A DNA stretch of 22,692 bases from Bacteroidota bacterium (GTDB lineage: Bacteria; Bacteroidota; Bacteroidia; Chitinophagales; Chitinophagaceae), in assembly GCA_947441205.1 (NCBI GenBank), contig CANETM010000004.1:1-22692 (forward strand), given 5' to 3'. Both the position numbers and the translations under genes were made by a program. Of this stretch, positions 8,186 to 16,224 are shown piece after piece (position 1 is the stretch's first letter; each line of letters begins with the position of its first letter). The notes below the pieces were generated by a model, which worked only from the letters and a program-made list of their open reading frames with translations, ran no database searches and had not been told where the DNA came from.

Positions 8186-9157
8186 CTAGTCTAAGCTTTG
8201 TTTGTTATTTGCTGCTGCTTTTAAAAGTCTATCAAACTGTGCCGGAGTAAGGTCATTATAAAAATAATATACAGGATCAACTTTTATACCTTTTTTGATG
8301 ACTTCATAATGACAATGAGGCCCAGTACTTTTTCCTGTGCTTCCTATATAGCCAATAACTTGCCCTCTTTTAATTTTCTGGCCTTTGCGAGCAATTATTT
8401 TGTACATATGGCCATATAGTGTTTGATAGCCATAGCCATGATTAATTACCACTTTATTTCCATATCCATCAGCACTAAATCCAGCAATTTGGACAGTACC
8501 ATCAGCAGTTGCATAAATTGGCGTACCCGCTGGTGCTGTAAAATCAAGCCCCTGATGCATTCTGATATCCTTATAAATTGGATCAATTCTATAACCAAAA
8601 CTACCTCCGATTCGGTTTAATTTTTTATTAGTTACAGGTTGAATGGAGGGGATTGCCTTTAATAACAATTCTTTATTTTTCACCATTTTCGTAATGTCCA
8701 AATATGACATTTCTTGATAACCAACCCTAAGTATTAAATTATTTAATTGCTCCACCATACGATTGGTTAATTCAGTGCTAGAAAGGTTTTGAATTAACCT
8801 CACTTCTTTTTTATCGGCCATTTCCTTTAATCTTGCACTATCAGGTATGGGATCAGCTTCAAAAATTGACCTATAAACCTCATTATCCCTGTTTTCCAAC
8901 TCAGCCATTTGAAGCTCTAATTGCTTTACTCTGTCTTGTAAAACACTATAATTTTCCCTATACGACTGATTTTGTTGGCGTAATAACTTTTCCTTGGGTG
9001 AATCTATGTATTGAAAAATCAGAATTACAATAATAAAACCTGTGGTAATGGAAGCGGCAATGAATGCAAATAATTGCAATAATCTTACCCTAAGAGGCAC
9101 TTCGATTTTCTGAAATCGCAGGGTATTTGTATTAAAGAAGTATTTAATTTTCTTCAT
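8186..9157 (-). CDS. Membrane-anchored M23 (LytM) peptidoglycan endopeptidase
   Basis: Protein of 323 residues. A short cytoplasmic N-terminus precedes one membrane segment at about residues 28-50, a coiled-coil-like Gln/Leu/Glu-rich stretch (55-95) and a C-terminal M23 zinc peptidase domain (about 184-297). Metal ligands and catalytic residues are intact: H201 and D205 in HQGLDF, H250 in LYGHM, and H281 and H283 in the HCHYE motif. It should therefore be an active endopeptidase cutting peptide crosslinks in the periplasm, unlike degenerate LytM activators such as EnvC. The IDPIYKDIRMHQGLDF segment is typical of Bacteroidota MepM-like proteins. It is transcribed alone, convergent with the NTF2-like gene and divergent from alaS, with which it shares a 91-base promoter gap. 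Confidence 0.93.
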   Translation of the reverse strand: MKKIKYFFNTNTLRFQKIEVPLRVRLLQLFAFIAASITTGFIIVILIFQYIDSPKEKLLRQQNQSYRENYSVLQDRVKQLELQMAELENRDNEVYRSIFEADPIPDSARLKEMADKKEVRLIQNLSSTELTNRMVEQLNNLILRVGYQEMSYLDITKMVKNKELLLKAIPSIQPVTNKKLNRIGGSFGYRIDPIYKDIRMHQGLDFTAPAGTPIYATADGTVQIAGFSADGYGNKVVINHGYGYQTLYGHMYKIIARKGQKIKRGQVIGYIGSTGKSTGPHCHYEVIKKGIKVDPVYYFYNDLTPAQFDRLLKAAANNKQSLD

Positions 9158-9187
9158 TTGAAAAGCGGCTCTAGTTTCTTACCTTTG
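9157..9187 (+). promoter_or_regulatory. Promoter of alaS (Bacteroidota type)
   Basis: TTTG at 9157-9160, a 19-base spacer and TACCTTTG at 9180-9187 exactly match the Bacteroidota primary-sigma consensus. Transcription would start near 9193-9195, giving a leader of about 55 bases. The -33 box overlaps the start codon of the divergent M23 gene (9155-9157). Confidence 0.7.
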
Positions 9188-9205
9188 TTCTCTTTAAAAA
9201 CCTTA

Positions 9206-9213
9206 CAAATATA
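9206..9213 (-). promoter_or_regulatory. Candidate -7 box of the M23 gene
   Basis: Read on the minus strand, bases 9213 to 9206 are TATATTTG, a perfect TAnnTTTG box. The start site would be near 9200, about 43 bases before the M23 start codon. At the expected -33 distance only a TTTTAG-like stretch is present, so the match is half complete. The box faces and overlaps the alaS promoter. Confidence 0.4.
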
Positions 9214-9248
9214 GCTTTTAAGAAGAACAAAGCCTAAAATATAGTCAC

Positions 9249-11942
9249 ATGATGAAGAGTTCAGAAATTAGACAACAGTTCTTAGATTTTTTCGAATCTA
9301 AAGGACACGCCATTGTTCCATCGGCACCTATTGTTGTAAAAAATGACCCTACCCTTTTATTCACCAATGCAGGAATGAATCAATTTAAGGATTACTTTTT
9401 GGGCAATCAAACGCCAGCTCATAGTCGAATTGCTGATACACAAAAATGTTTGAGGGTTAGTGGTAAGCATAATGATTTAGAAGAAGTAGGTGTTGATACC
9501 TATCATCATACTATGTTTGAGATGTTGGGTAATTGGAGTTTTGGAAATTATTTTAAAGCAGATGCAATTGCATGGTCATGGGAATTATTAACCAAAGTTT
9601 ATAAATTAGATCCTGCTCGTTTATACGTTTCTGTTTTTGAAGGGGACCCTGCTGAAAATTTACCGCAATCAAAAGTGGCATTGGAAGAATGGAGAAAATG
9701 GGTAACAGATGATAAAATAATTTTCGGGAATAAAAAAGATAATTTCTGGGAGATGGGTGATACCGGTCCTTGTGGTCCATGCAGTGAAATACATGTAGAC
9801 ATGAGATCGGAGGAAGAAATTGCAAAAATACCAGGCAGCGTTTTAGTAAATAAAGATCATCCTCAAGTAATTGAGATATGGAATAATGTATTTATTCAGT
9901 ACAATCGAAAAAAAGATGGTAGCCTAGAAGCCTTACCCAATAAGCATGTTGATACTGGAATGGGATTTGAAAGATTAGTGCGTGTGATTCAAGGGAAAAA
10001 AAGCAACTACGATACCGATGTGTTCACAGGAACTATTGACTTGGTTGCAAAAATTACAGGTAAGACTTATGATTTCAGTGATACAAAAGAGGCAGTTGCA
10101 TTTAGAGTAATTGCCGATCATATTCGTGCTATTGCATTCACCATTGCAGATGGACAATTACCTGCAAATACAGGTGCAGGTTATGTAATTAGAAGAATAT
10201 TAAGAAGAGCAGTTAGATACTATTATTCTTACTTGGATTACAAACAACCCTTGTTACATCAATTAATGCCATTATTAGCAAAACAATTTGAACATGTTTT
10301 CCCTGAATTAAATGGCCAACTTGAATTTGTATCTAAAGTTGTAAAAGAGGAAGAGGAAGGATTTTTAAGGACCTTGGAAAAAGGATTAAAAAGAATTGAT
10401 GACATCACAAGTACGCACGCAAAAGGACAAACCATTGAAGGAAAATTAGTTTTTGAATTATTTGATACTTATGGATTCCCTGTTGACTTAACAAGATTAA
10501 TTGCAAGTGAACACGAATTAAATGTTGACGAAGTTGGTTTTGAAAAAGAAATGCAACAACAAAAGGATCGAAGCCGAGCAGCAACGGCAATTGATACAGG
10601 CGACTGGATTCAGGTTGGCGAGGACAGTGAAACTAAATTCACAGGTTACACGAATACCTATGCTGATACTACTATCATTAAATACAGAAATGTAAAAGCA
10701 AAGGGTAAAGAAGCTTTCCAATGGGTTTTAGCTTCCACGCCTTTTTACGCTGAAAGCGGTGGTCAAGTTGGTGACAAGGGAATTTTTGAATTTGAAGATG
10801 GCACTAAATTAGAAGTGACTGATACTAAAAAAGAAAATAATTTATTCATTCACTTTACTGATAGCTTACCAACAAATATTGGATATAAAGTAAAAGCAAC
10901 AGTTGACGCTTCACAAAGAAAAAATACAACTAACCATCACTCTGCTACACACTTATTACATGCAGCTTTAAGAAATGTATTGGGAAAACATGTAGCACAA
11001 AAAGGTAGTTTAGTGAACGCTGAGCAATTGCGTTTTGACTTTTCACATTTTGCTAAAATGACAGATGCTGAAATTGCATCAGTTGAAAAAATAGTAAATG
11101 AAAAAATCAAAGAAAACGTTCCTGTTGTCATCAATGAAATGAGTAAGAATGAAGCTATCGCATTAGGGGCTATGGCTTTATTTGGAGAAAAATATGGAGA
11201 TAAAGTTCGTGTCGTTATCATGGATGCTGCGTATTCAATTGAGTTATGTGGTGGTACGCATGTTGGCCAAACAGGAGAAATTGGTCATTTTGTATTAAAA
11301 GCAGAATCTTCGGTAGCGGCGGGTGTTCGTCGAATTGAAGCAGTGGTTGGTGATGCAGCAAACAATTATTTAACGGAAGTGAAGGAAAAATTACACAAAC
11401 AAATTGTACAATTAACGGAAGCTTGCGCGATCATTGCAGCTAAATTAAATATTCAATTTACTGCCCCTGAGTGGAATGAAAATACTTCAATTGATGTATT
11501 AAATGATACCATTTCAGCTTTACAAGGAAGCCAGAAAGAATTAAATAAAAAATTAGAAAGTCAGGAAGCGCTTCTTGTCAATAGTTTAGTAGATGAATAT
11601 GCAAATAAATTTATTGATAAAAATGGAATTGCTTTTTTAGGTACAAAAGTTAACTTGAATAGCGCTGACAACTTAAAAAAATTAGCTCAATTATTAAGTG
11701 CTTCACAAAATAGATCGGTGATTGTTTTAGTAAATGAAATAGAAGCAAAAGCCGCCGTAGTTTTAGCCATCACTGAAAATTTAGTGCAAGAAAAAGGTTG
11801 GCAAGCACCTCAAATTATCAAGGAAAAGATAGCTCCCTTTATCAAAGGTGGTGGAGGCGGACAAAAAACATTGGCAGCAGCCGGTGGACAAGATGCAAGC
11901 CAATTAGATAAAGTAATTGATGCGGTTGCTTCAATGCTTTAA
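9249..11942 (+). CDS. alaS: Alanine--tRNA ligase
   Basis: Cytoplasmic class II aminoacyl-tRNA synthetase of 897 residues that charges tRNA-Ala. Domains in order: the catalytic core, with LLFTNAGMNQFKDYFLG, HHTMFEMLGNWSFGNYFK, GDTGPCGPCSEIH and VDTGMGFERL; the tRNA-recognition region (YVIRRILRRAVRYY); the editing domain, with the zinc ligands H564 and H568 (HSATH) and C667 and H671 (CGGTH) for clearing Ser/Gly mischarges; and the C-Ala domain with the glycine-rich FIKGGGGGQKTLAAAGGQD near the end. Length matches the family (about 875-900). Two ATG codons lie side by side at 9249 and 9252, and either could be used. A consensus promoter lies upstream and an intrinsic terminator downstream, so the gene appears to be its own transcription unit. 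Confidence 0.98.
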   Translation: MMKSSEIRQQFLDFFESKGHAIVPSAPIVVKNDPTLLFTNAGMNQFKDYFLGNQTPAHSRIADTQKCLRVSGKHNDLEEVGVDTYHHTMFEMLGNWSFGNYFKADAIAWSWELLTKVYKLDPARLYVSVFEGDPAENLPQSKVALEEWRKWVTDDKIIFGNKKDNFWEMGDTGPCGPCSEIHVDMRSEEEIAKIPGSVLVNKDHPQVIEIWNNVFIQYNRKKDGSLEALPNKHVDTGMGFERLVRVIQGKKSNYDTDVFTGTIDLVAKITGKTYDFSDTKEAVAFRVIADHIRAIAFTIADGQLPANTGAGYVIRRILRRAVRYYYSYLDYKQPLLHQLMPLLAKQFEHVFPELNGQLEFVSKVVKEEEEGFLRTLEKGLKRIDDITSTHAKGQTIEGKLVFELFDTYGFPVDLTRLIASEHELNVDEVGFEKEMQQQKDRSRAATAIDTGDWIQVGEDSETKFTGYTNTYADTTIIKYRNVKAKGKEAFQWVLASTPFYAESGGQVGDKGIFEFEDGTKLEVTDTKKENNLFIHFTDSLPTNIGYKVKATVDASQRKNTTNHHSATHLLHAALRNVLGKHVAQKGSLVNAEQLRFDFSHFAKMTDAEIASVEKIVNEKIKENVPVVINEMSKNEAIALGAMALFGEKYGDKVRVVIMDAAYSIELCGGTHVGQTGEIGHFVLKAESSVAAGVRRIEAVVGDAANNYLTEVKEKLHKQIVQLTEACAIIAAKLNIQFTAPEWNENTSIDVLNDTISALQGSQKELNKKLESQEALLVNSLVDEYANKFIDKNGIAFLGTKVNLNSADNLKKLAQLLSASQNRSVIVLVNEIEAKAAVVLAITENLVQEKGWQAPQIIKEKIAPFIKGGGGGQKTLAAAGGQDASQLDKVIDAVASML

Positions 11943-12041
11943 ACCCTGAAATTATCAGATGCATAGTGAGGTTCCTAAGCTTCTTTTACATTTTCGATTA
12001 ACCTATTTTTAGGTTTAATGATAAATAAATTATTGAATATC

Positions 12042-12080
12042 AAGACCTTAGCTAGAAATAGTATAAGGTCTTTTTATTTT
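12042..12080 (+). terminator. Intrinsic terminator after alaS
   Basis: AAGACCTTA (12042-12050) pairs perfectly with TAAGGTCTT (12064-12072). The apex contains a further CTA-GAAA-TAG mini-stem capped by a GAAA tetraloop (12052-12061). A T-rich tail, TTTTTATTTT, follows at 12071-12080. The hairpin lies 100 bases after the alaS stop. The remainder of the 233-base gap holds the promoter of the next gene and no recognisable RNA gene. Confidence 0.8.
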
Positions 12081-12109
12081 AATCTTTTATGAAATTTAAC
12101 ATTTCCGAA

Positions 12110-12142
12110 TTGTTTCGTAGTTCAAAAAATTCCTTACTTTTG
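12110..12142 (+). promoter_or_regulatory. Promoter of the plug-like/PDZ gene
   Basis: TTG at 12110-12112, a 22-base spacer and TACTTTTG at 12135-12142 fit the Bacteroidota consensus; the -7 box is perfect and the spacer is at the long end of the range. Transcription would begin near 12149, leaving a leader of about 27 bases. Its position after the alaS terminator supports a separate unit. Confidence 0.55.
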
Positions 12143-12175
12143 ACTTGCAAAATAATTAGTTTAAAACTTTAGAAT

Positions 12176-13471
12176 ATGAAAAAAATGATGCTTAGCTACG
12201 CATTAGTAGCACTGTTAACCCTTTCGGTAAATGCACAGGAAGTAGTTGTAATTAAAGGCGGCTTAGACACAACCGATAAGCCATTAATGGTTATTGATGG
12301 TGTTGTTTCAAACAATGTAAACATGAATGAAATGTCACCCAATGATATTAAAGCCGTTAGTGTACTTAATGGCGATATGGCGATTAAAAAATATGGTGAT
12401 AAAGGGGCAAAAGGAGTTATTGAAATTACTACTAAGAAAAAATCGAAAGAAGTTACCGTAACTAAAAAAGAAGTGAAAATTGATACGACTATATTGGATG
12501 GAAATAATGATACTACTATTAATAAAAAAGTGAATTTATCAATTGTCATAGATGGTGATAAAATTACCATTAATGGAAAGCCTGCTGATAAAAATGATCC
12601 AAGATTAAAAATGATGAGTAGATCATCGATTAGTAAAGATGGGAAAAGAAAAAAAGTTATCATTCAAGATATTACTACCGATGAAGAACCTGAAATGAAG
12701 GAACTACCTGAAATGAAAGAACTACCTGAAATGGAAGAAGGAAGCGATGATGTAATGGATTTAATGGCTCCGCCACCACCACCCACTAATGCAGCATTCT
12801 TAGGTGTGATGAGTGAAGAAAATGAGAAGGGGGCGAAAATTAATATAGTAAGTGAAAACAGTCCTGCAGAAAAAGCTGGATTACTTCCAAACGACATCAT
12901 TAAAAAAGTAAATGATAAAAATGTAGATGGTCCAAAATCTTTGTATGAGGTAGTTGGAACCATGAAACCGAATGATAAAATTTCCATTACCTATTTAAGA
13001 GAGGGTAAAGAATTAACAACAAGTGCAACACTTGCAAAAAACAAAGCGATTAATTCCCCAAGGGTGTTTTCATTCACACCTAATGGTCAAATGCCTAACA
13101 ACATTCGTAGAGGATTTAGAATAACTCCTGATCAAAATTTTGGTTTTGAAATGCCAGAGTTAAAAGAATTAGATGGATTAATTGGCCTAGACAATAAAAA
13201 ACCTAAATTAGGAATCTCAGTGGAAGACATTGAATCAGCAGAGGGTGTTAAAATTAAAAATGTAACAGCTGGAAGTCCAGCAGAAAAAGCAGGCTTAAAA
13301 ACAAATGATATTATCATCCAATTTGATGAAAATAAAGTATCAGATGTTAATGACTTAAAATGGAATTATTTACAAGAGGGGCAAGTATTAAAATTCACAA
13401 TTCAGCGTAATGGTGAAAAAAAGAAAATTGAAGTTAAAATCCCTAAAAAATTAAAGTCAGCTGATTTATAG
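12176..13471 (+). CDS. Secreted protein with a TonB-plug-like segment and two PDZ domains
   Basis: Exported protein of 431 residues: signal peptide 1-20 (ending VNA before Q21). A segment at 33-88 (KPLMVIDGV, then SPNDIKAVSVLNGDMAIKKYGDKGAKGVIEITTKK) closely follows the plug-domain signature of SusC/TonB-dependent receptors. A charged linker with an ITINGKPADK motif follows, then three PEMKEL-type repeats (172-189) and a proline run. PDZ 1 is at about 204-288 and PDZ 2 at about 342-426; both contain a SPAEKAGL motif. No trypsin or C-terminal processing protease domain is present, so it is not an HtrA or Ctp protease; no beta-barrel follows the plug-like segment. It is probably a periplasmic binding or scaffold protein, substrate unknown. 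It has its own promoter and a strong hairpin after the stop. Confidence 0.85.
   Translation: MKKMMLSYALVALLTLSVNAQEVVVIKGGLDTTDKPLMVIDGVVSNNVNMNEMSPNDIKAVSVLNGDMAIKKYGDKGAKGVIEITTKKKSKEVTVTKKEVKIDTTILDGNNDTTINKKVNLSIVIDGDKITINGKPADKNDPRLKMMSRSSISKDGKRKKVIIQDITTDEEPEMKELPEMKELPEMEEGSDDVMDLMAPPPPPTNAAFLGVMSEENEKGAKINIVSENSPAEKAGLLPNDIIKKVNDKNVDGPKSLYEVVGTMKPNDKISITYLREGKELTTSATLAKNKAINSPRVFSFTPNGQMPNNIRRGFRITPDQNFGFEMPELKELDGLIGLDNKKPKLGISVEDIESAEGVKIKNVTAGSPAEKAGLKTNDIIIQFDENKVSDVNDLKWNYLQEGQVLKFTIQRNGEKKKIEVKIPKKLKSADL
12689..12742 (+). repeat. In-gene 18-bp tandem repeat (PEMKEL x3)
   Basis: Three consecutive 18-base units begin at 12689, 12707 and 12725, encoding PEMKEL, PEMKEL and PEMEEG. 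The first two units differ by one silent base (AAG/AAA). The near identity at the DNA level suggests recent slippage or duplication, and the number of units may vary between strains. The repeat forms an acidic linker before the Pro-rich segment and PDZ 1. Confidence 0.8.
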
Positions 13472-13507
13472 GTTACGCACTAAAGATTTAGTTTAAATAC
13501 TTTTGTC

Positions 13508-13541
13508 AAAATGCCCTCAAATCAACGTTGAGGGCATTTTT
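13508..13541 (+). terminator. Strong hairpin terminator between the PDZ gene and gatB
   Basis: AAAATGCCCTCAA (13508-13520) pairs perfectly over 13 bases with TTGAGGGCATTTT (13528-13540) around a seven-base loop, ATCAACG. A T run closes the right arm and an A run opens the left arm, so it could work in both directions, although no gene converges here. It lies 37 bases after the PDZ stop. A perfect TACTTTTG box sits directly before it at 13498-13505, which leaves an alternative role as a 5' hairpin of a gatB transcript. Confidence 0.8.
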
Positions 13542-13580
13542 GTAACCTATTTTAAGCAATTTAAAATGAGGCTTTTCTTG

Positions 13581-13588
13581 TATTTTTG
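13581..13588 (+). promoter_or_regulatory. Candidate -7 box immediately before gatB
   Basis: TATTTTTG is a perfect TAnnTTTG match ending four bases before the gatB ATG at 13593. If used, transcription would start at or next to the start codon and the mRNA would be almost leaderless. No TTG/TTTG lies at the -33 distance, so support is partial. Confidence 0.3.
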
Positions 13589-13592
13589 CAAT

Positions 13593-15038
13593 ATGGTTAA
13601 TTTGGAAAAATACGAAGCTGTCATAGGTTTAGAAATACATGCTCAATTATCAACCGAGAGTAAGCTATTTTGTGGTGATGCCATTAGTTTTGGAGCTGAA
13701 CCCAATACACACGTAAGTCCAATCACTTTAGGACATCCTGGGACATTACCTAAAACCAATACAAAAGCTATTGAATATGCTATAAAAATGGGATTAGCCT
13801 GCAATTGTAGGATTGCTGAAAACAACTATTTTGCCCGTAAAAATTATTTTTATCCCGATTTGCCGAAAGGATACCAAATATCGCAACACACCACCCCTAT
13901 TTGTATTGGAGGGAACATAATTATAAAAACCGAGGATGGTGAAAAGTCAATACAATTAAATAGAATTCATTTAGAGGAAGATGCCGGAAAAAGTATTCAT
14001 GATATATCACCAACTGATACCTTAATTGATTTAAACCGAGCAGGCACCCCATTAATTGAAATGGTTACTGAGCCATGTATTCACTCGGCACAGGATGCAT
14101 TCTTATTCGTAACAGAGGTAAGGAAATTAGTACGATGGCTTGGCGTTTGTGATGGTAATATGGAAGAAGGTAGTCTAAGATGTGATGCAAATATTTCGGT
14201 TAGACTAAAGGGTGAAACTACATTAGGCACTAAAGTTGAGGTAAAAAATTTAAATTCAATTCGTAACATCAAAAAAGCAATTGAATTTGAAATTGAAAGA
14301 TTAATCAACCTAATTGAAACAGGTGGAACAATCATTCAACAAACAAGAAGTTTTGATGCGAATAATGATACCACATTTTCAATCAGAGATAAAGAAGATG
14401 CGAATGATTATAGATATTTTCCTGATCCGGATTTAGCTCCATTTCATTTAACAAAAGAGTTTATCGAAAGTATCAAACAAAATTTACCATTACTTCCATC
14501 CATTATTAAAAAAGAATGGAAAATAAAGTATGAATTATCTGATTACGATATTGAACAATTATGCGAAAACAAGGAAGAAGCCGAATTTTTTATAGCATTG
14601 GCAAAACAAACAAACTATTATAAAGCAGCAGCAAATTGGATTATGGGTCCAATAAGAGCCTATTTAAACGAGAGTTATACTTCATATGCTTCTTTAGAAA
14701 AGCTTATACCCTATTTAGTTGAACTTTTAAATTTAGTTGAAGAACAAAAAATTAACTTTTCAGTAGCATCTAATAAAGTGTTCAAAGCAATTGTAGAAAA
14801 TCCACAATCACCAATTCAATTCGCTGAAGCTAATAACTTACTGCAAACCAATTCTTTGGATGAAATTAATTTTTGGATAGCGGAAGTGCTAAATAATAAT
14901 CCAGAAAAAGTAATTGAGTACAAAAAAGGTAAAAAAGGATTAATAGGCCTTTTCGTAGGCGAAGTAAAAAAAATAAGCAAGGGCAAGGCCGACCCCAAAA
15001 TGACAACACAATTACTTGAAAATGAATTATCTAAATAA
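13593..15038 (+). CDS. gatB: Aspartyl/glutamyl-tRNA(Asn/Gln) amidotransferase subunit B
   Basis: Subunit B of the GatCAB complex, which converts Glu-tRNA-Gln (and Asp-tRNA-Asn) to the amide forms; 481 residues from the chosen start. Signatures: YEAVIGLEIHAQLSTESKLFC at the N-terminus, HLEEDAGKSIHD, DLNRAGTPLIEMVTEP, EVKNLNSIRNIKKAIEFEIER, RSFDANNDTTFSIRDKEDANDYRYFPDPDL, and a C-terminal YqeY-like helical domain ending KISKGKADPKMTTQLLENEL. An in-frame extension reaches back to a TTG at 13503, but it runs through the 13-bp terminator hairpin and has no family similarity. The ATG at 13593 gives the normal MVNLEKYEAVIGLE start. gatA and gatC are not in this window. A lipoprotein gene follows after 34 bases. 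Confidence 0.96.
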   Translation: MVNLEKYEAVIGLEIHAQLSTESKLFCGDAISFGAEPNTHVSPITLGHPGTLPKTNTKAIEYAIKMGLACNCRIAENNYFARKNYFYPDLPKGYQISQHTTPICIGGNIIIKTEDGEKSIQLNRIHLEEDAGKSIHDISPTDTLIDLNRAGTPLIEMVTEPCIHSAQDAFLFVTEVRKLVRWLGVCDGNMEEGSLRCDANISVRLKGETTLGTKVEVKNLNSIRNIKKAIEFEIERLINLIETGGTIIQQTRSFDANNDTTFSIRDKEDANDYRYFPDPDLAPFHLTKEFIESIKQNLPLLPSIIKKEWKIKYELSDYDIEQLCENKEEAEFFIALAKQTNYYKAAANWIMGPIRAYLNESYTSYASLEKLIPYLVELLNLVEEQKINFSVASNKVFKAIVENPQSPIQFAEANNLLQTNSLDEINFWIAEVLNNNPEKVIEYKKGKKGLIGLFVGEVKKISKGKADPKMTTQLLENELSK

Positions 15039-15072
15039 TCTTATAAAAACATTGCAAAATAAATTCATCAAA

Positions 15073-16209
15073 ATGCAAAAAAATAAACTAATCCCCGTTC
15101 TATTAATTGTTGCCTTATCAACTATTGGCTGTAATAATAAAAGCAGTGAGGAACGCTATAATGTTGCTGGTGTTATAAAAAATGCAGCAAGTCAAAAAAT
15201 TCTTTTGCAGGAGATCCCATTTGGGAATAAGCCAATTGTAACATTGGATTCAGCCTCATTAGACGAAAAAGGAAATTATAGTTTCGATTTCATAGCAAAG
15301 GAACAAGGTATATATAGAATTGCAAATGAAAAAGATATGGAAATTATTTTCATTAACGATGAAAAAAATATTCAAATAAACGGTGACGCAAGTAACTATT
15401 TATCATATGAAATTAAAGGTTCTAAAACAAGCGAATCCTTACTATCCTTTTTAAAAAATTATCGTCAAAAAGATTCCTCTATTTTTTCAACACTATATAG
15501 TTTAGATCTTTTGCAAAAAGAAAAAGCAAACGATAGTGCCATTTACTTATTACAAAAACAAAGAGTTGAAAAAATAGAAGATATCAATAAATACGTATCG
15601 CAAAGTATTAGCAATAATCAAAATCCTGCAATGCTGTATTATTTATTAGGATTGAGCTTGAGATCAATGGAAACTGCACAAGTGTTAGCACTTGCAAAGC
15701 AGGCAGCTGAAAAAACAAAGTTTGAACCACTAGTACAATTCACGAATTCGTTAAATGCTCAGGTTAATTCAAATATCAAAACAACGCCATTAAGCATTGG
15801 TCAACCAGCGCCTGAAATTGCATTAAATGACCAAAATGGAAAACTGTTAACCCTAAGTAGTTTAAAAGGTAAGTATGTTTTAGTTGATTTTTGGGCAAGC
15901 TGGTGTGGACCATGCCGAGCTGAAAATCCAAATGTTGTAGCTGCATACGAAAAGTTTAAAGAGAAAAATTTTACCGTATTAGGCGTATCGCTTGATGATG
16001 AATTAGGCGATTGGCAAGAAGCTATCAAAATGGATAAATTAAATTGGCAACATATAAGTGACCTTAAAAAGTGGGAAAGTATCGTGGTAAACACTTATCA
16101 AATTGAAGGAATTCCTTTTAATGTATTACTAGACCCAAATGGTAATATTATCGCAAAAGAGTTAAGAGGTCAAGCTTTGCAAGACACCCTTTTTAGTATC
16201 TTAAAATAG
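15073..16209 (+). CDS. TlpA-like thioredoxin-fold lipoprotein with N-terminal DUF4369-like domain
   Basis: Exported protein of 378 residues from the ATG at 15073. The first 20 residues are a lipoprotein signal, MQKNKLIPVLLIVALSTIGC, with C20 as the probable lipidated residue. An N-terminal region (about 29-130) resembles DUF4369 (YNVAGVIKNA ... DEKGNYSFDF). A helical linker follows, then a TlpA/AhpC-type thioredoxin domain (about 240-378) with the redox motif WCGPC (C278, C281). It probably reduces or exchanges disulfides in envelope proteins. An earlier in-frame TTG (15016) and ATG (15022) inside gatB would give a long n-region before the hydrophobic core and are less likely. The -3 residue of the lipobox is Thr rather than Leu, so lipidation is probable, not certain. 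Probably co-transcribed with gatB. Confidence 0.88.
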   Translation: MQKNKLIPVLLIVALSTIGCNNKSSEERYNVAGVIKNAASQKILLQEIPFGNKPIVTLDSASLDEKGNYSFDFIAKEQGIYRIANEKDMEIIFINDEKNIQINGDASNYLSYEIKGSKTSESLLSFLKNYRQKDSSIFSTLYSLDLLQKEKANDSAIYLLQKQRVEKIEDINKYVSQSISNNQNPAMLYYLLGLSLRSMETAQVLALAKQAAEKTKFEPLVQFTNSLNAQVNSNIKTTPLSIGQPAPEIALNDQNGKLLTLSSLKGKYVLVDFWASWCGPCRAENPNVVAAYEKFKEKNFTVLGVSLDDELGDWQEAIKMDKLNWQHISDLKKWESIVVNTYQIEGIPFNVLLDPNGNIIAKELRGQALQDTLFSILK

Positions 16210-16224
16210 TTGACAACTACTTTT
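16203..16224. terminator. Possible two-way terminator at convergent stop codons
   Basis: The seven-base gap between the convergent lipoprotein and MMPL genes lies in an imperfect palindrome. It reads AAAATAGT, loop TGACA, ACTA, a bulged C, then TTTT, so an A run opens it and a T run closes it. Both stop codons (16207-16209 plus; 16217-16219 minus) are part of the palindrome. The short A/T-rich stem makes termination uncertain. Confidence 0.35.

Noticed and set aside
12000..12015. Inverted repeat AACCTA-TTTT-TAGGTT after alaS as a terminator
   Set aside because: Only a six-base stem and no T run follows; the stronger hairpin at 12042-12080 better explains termination. It could still be a minor protein-binding site.
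12776..13471. HtrA/DegP-type protease based on the tandem PDZ domains
   Set aside because: No trypsin-like domain or His-Asp-Ser triad precedes the PDZ pair; the N-terminal part is a signal peptide and plug-like segment.
13503..13592. N-terminal extension of gatB starting from TTG
   Set aside because: It crosses a perfect 13-bp terminator hairpin, begins with a non-ATG codon, and the extra 30 residues do not resemble any GatB; the normal MVNLEKYEAVIGLE start is at 13593.
15016..15072. Earlier starts (TTG 15016, ATG 15022) for the TlpA-like lipoprotein
   Set aside because: They overlap gatB and put an overlong n-region before a good lipoprotein signal that begins at 15073.
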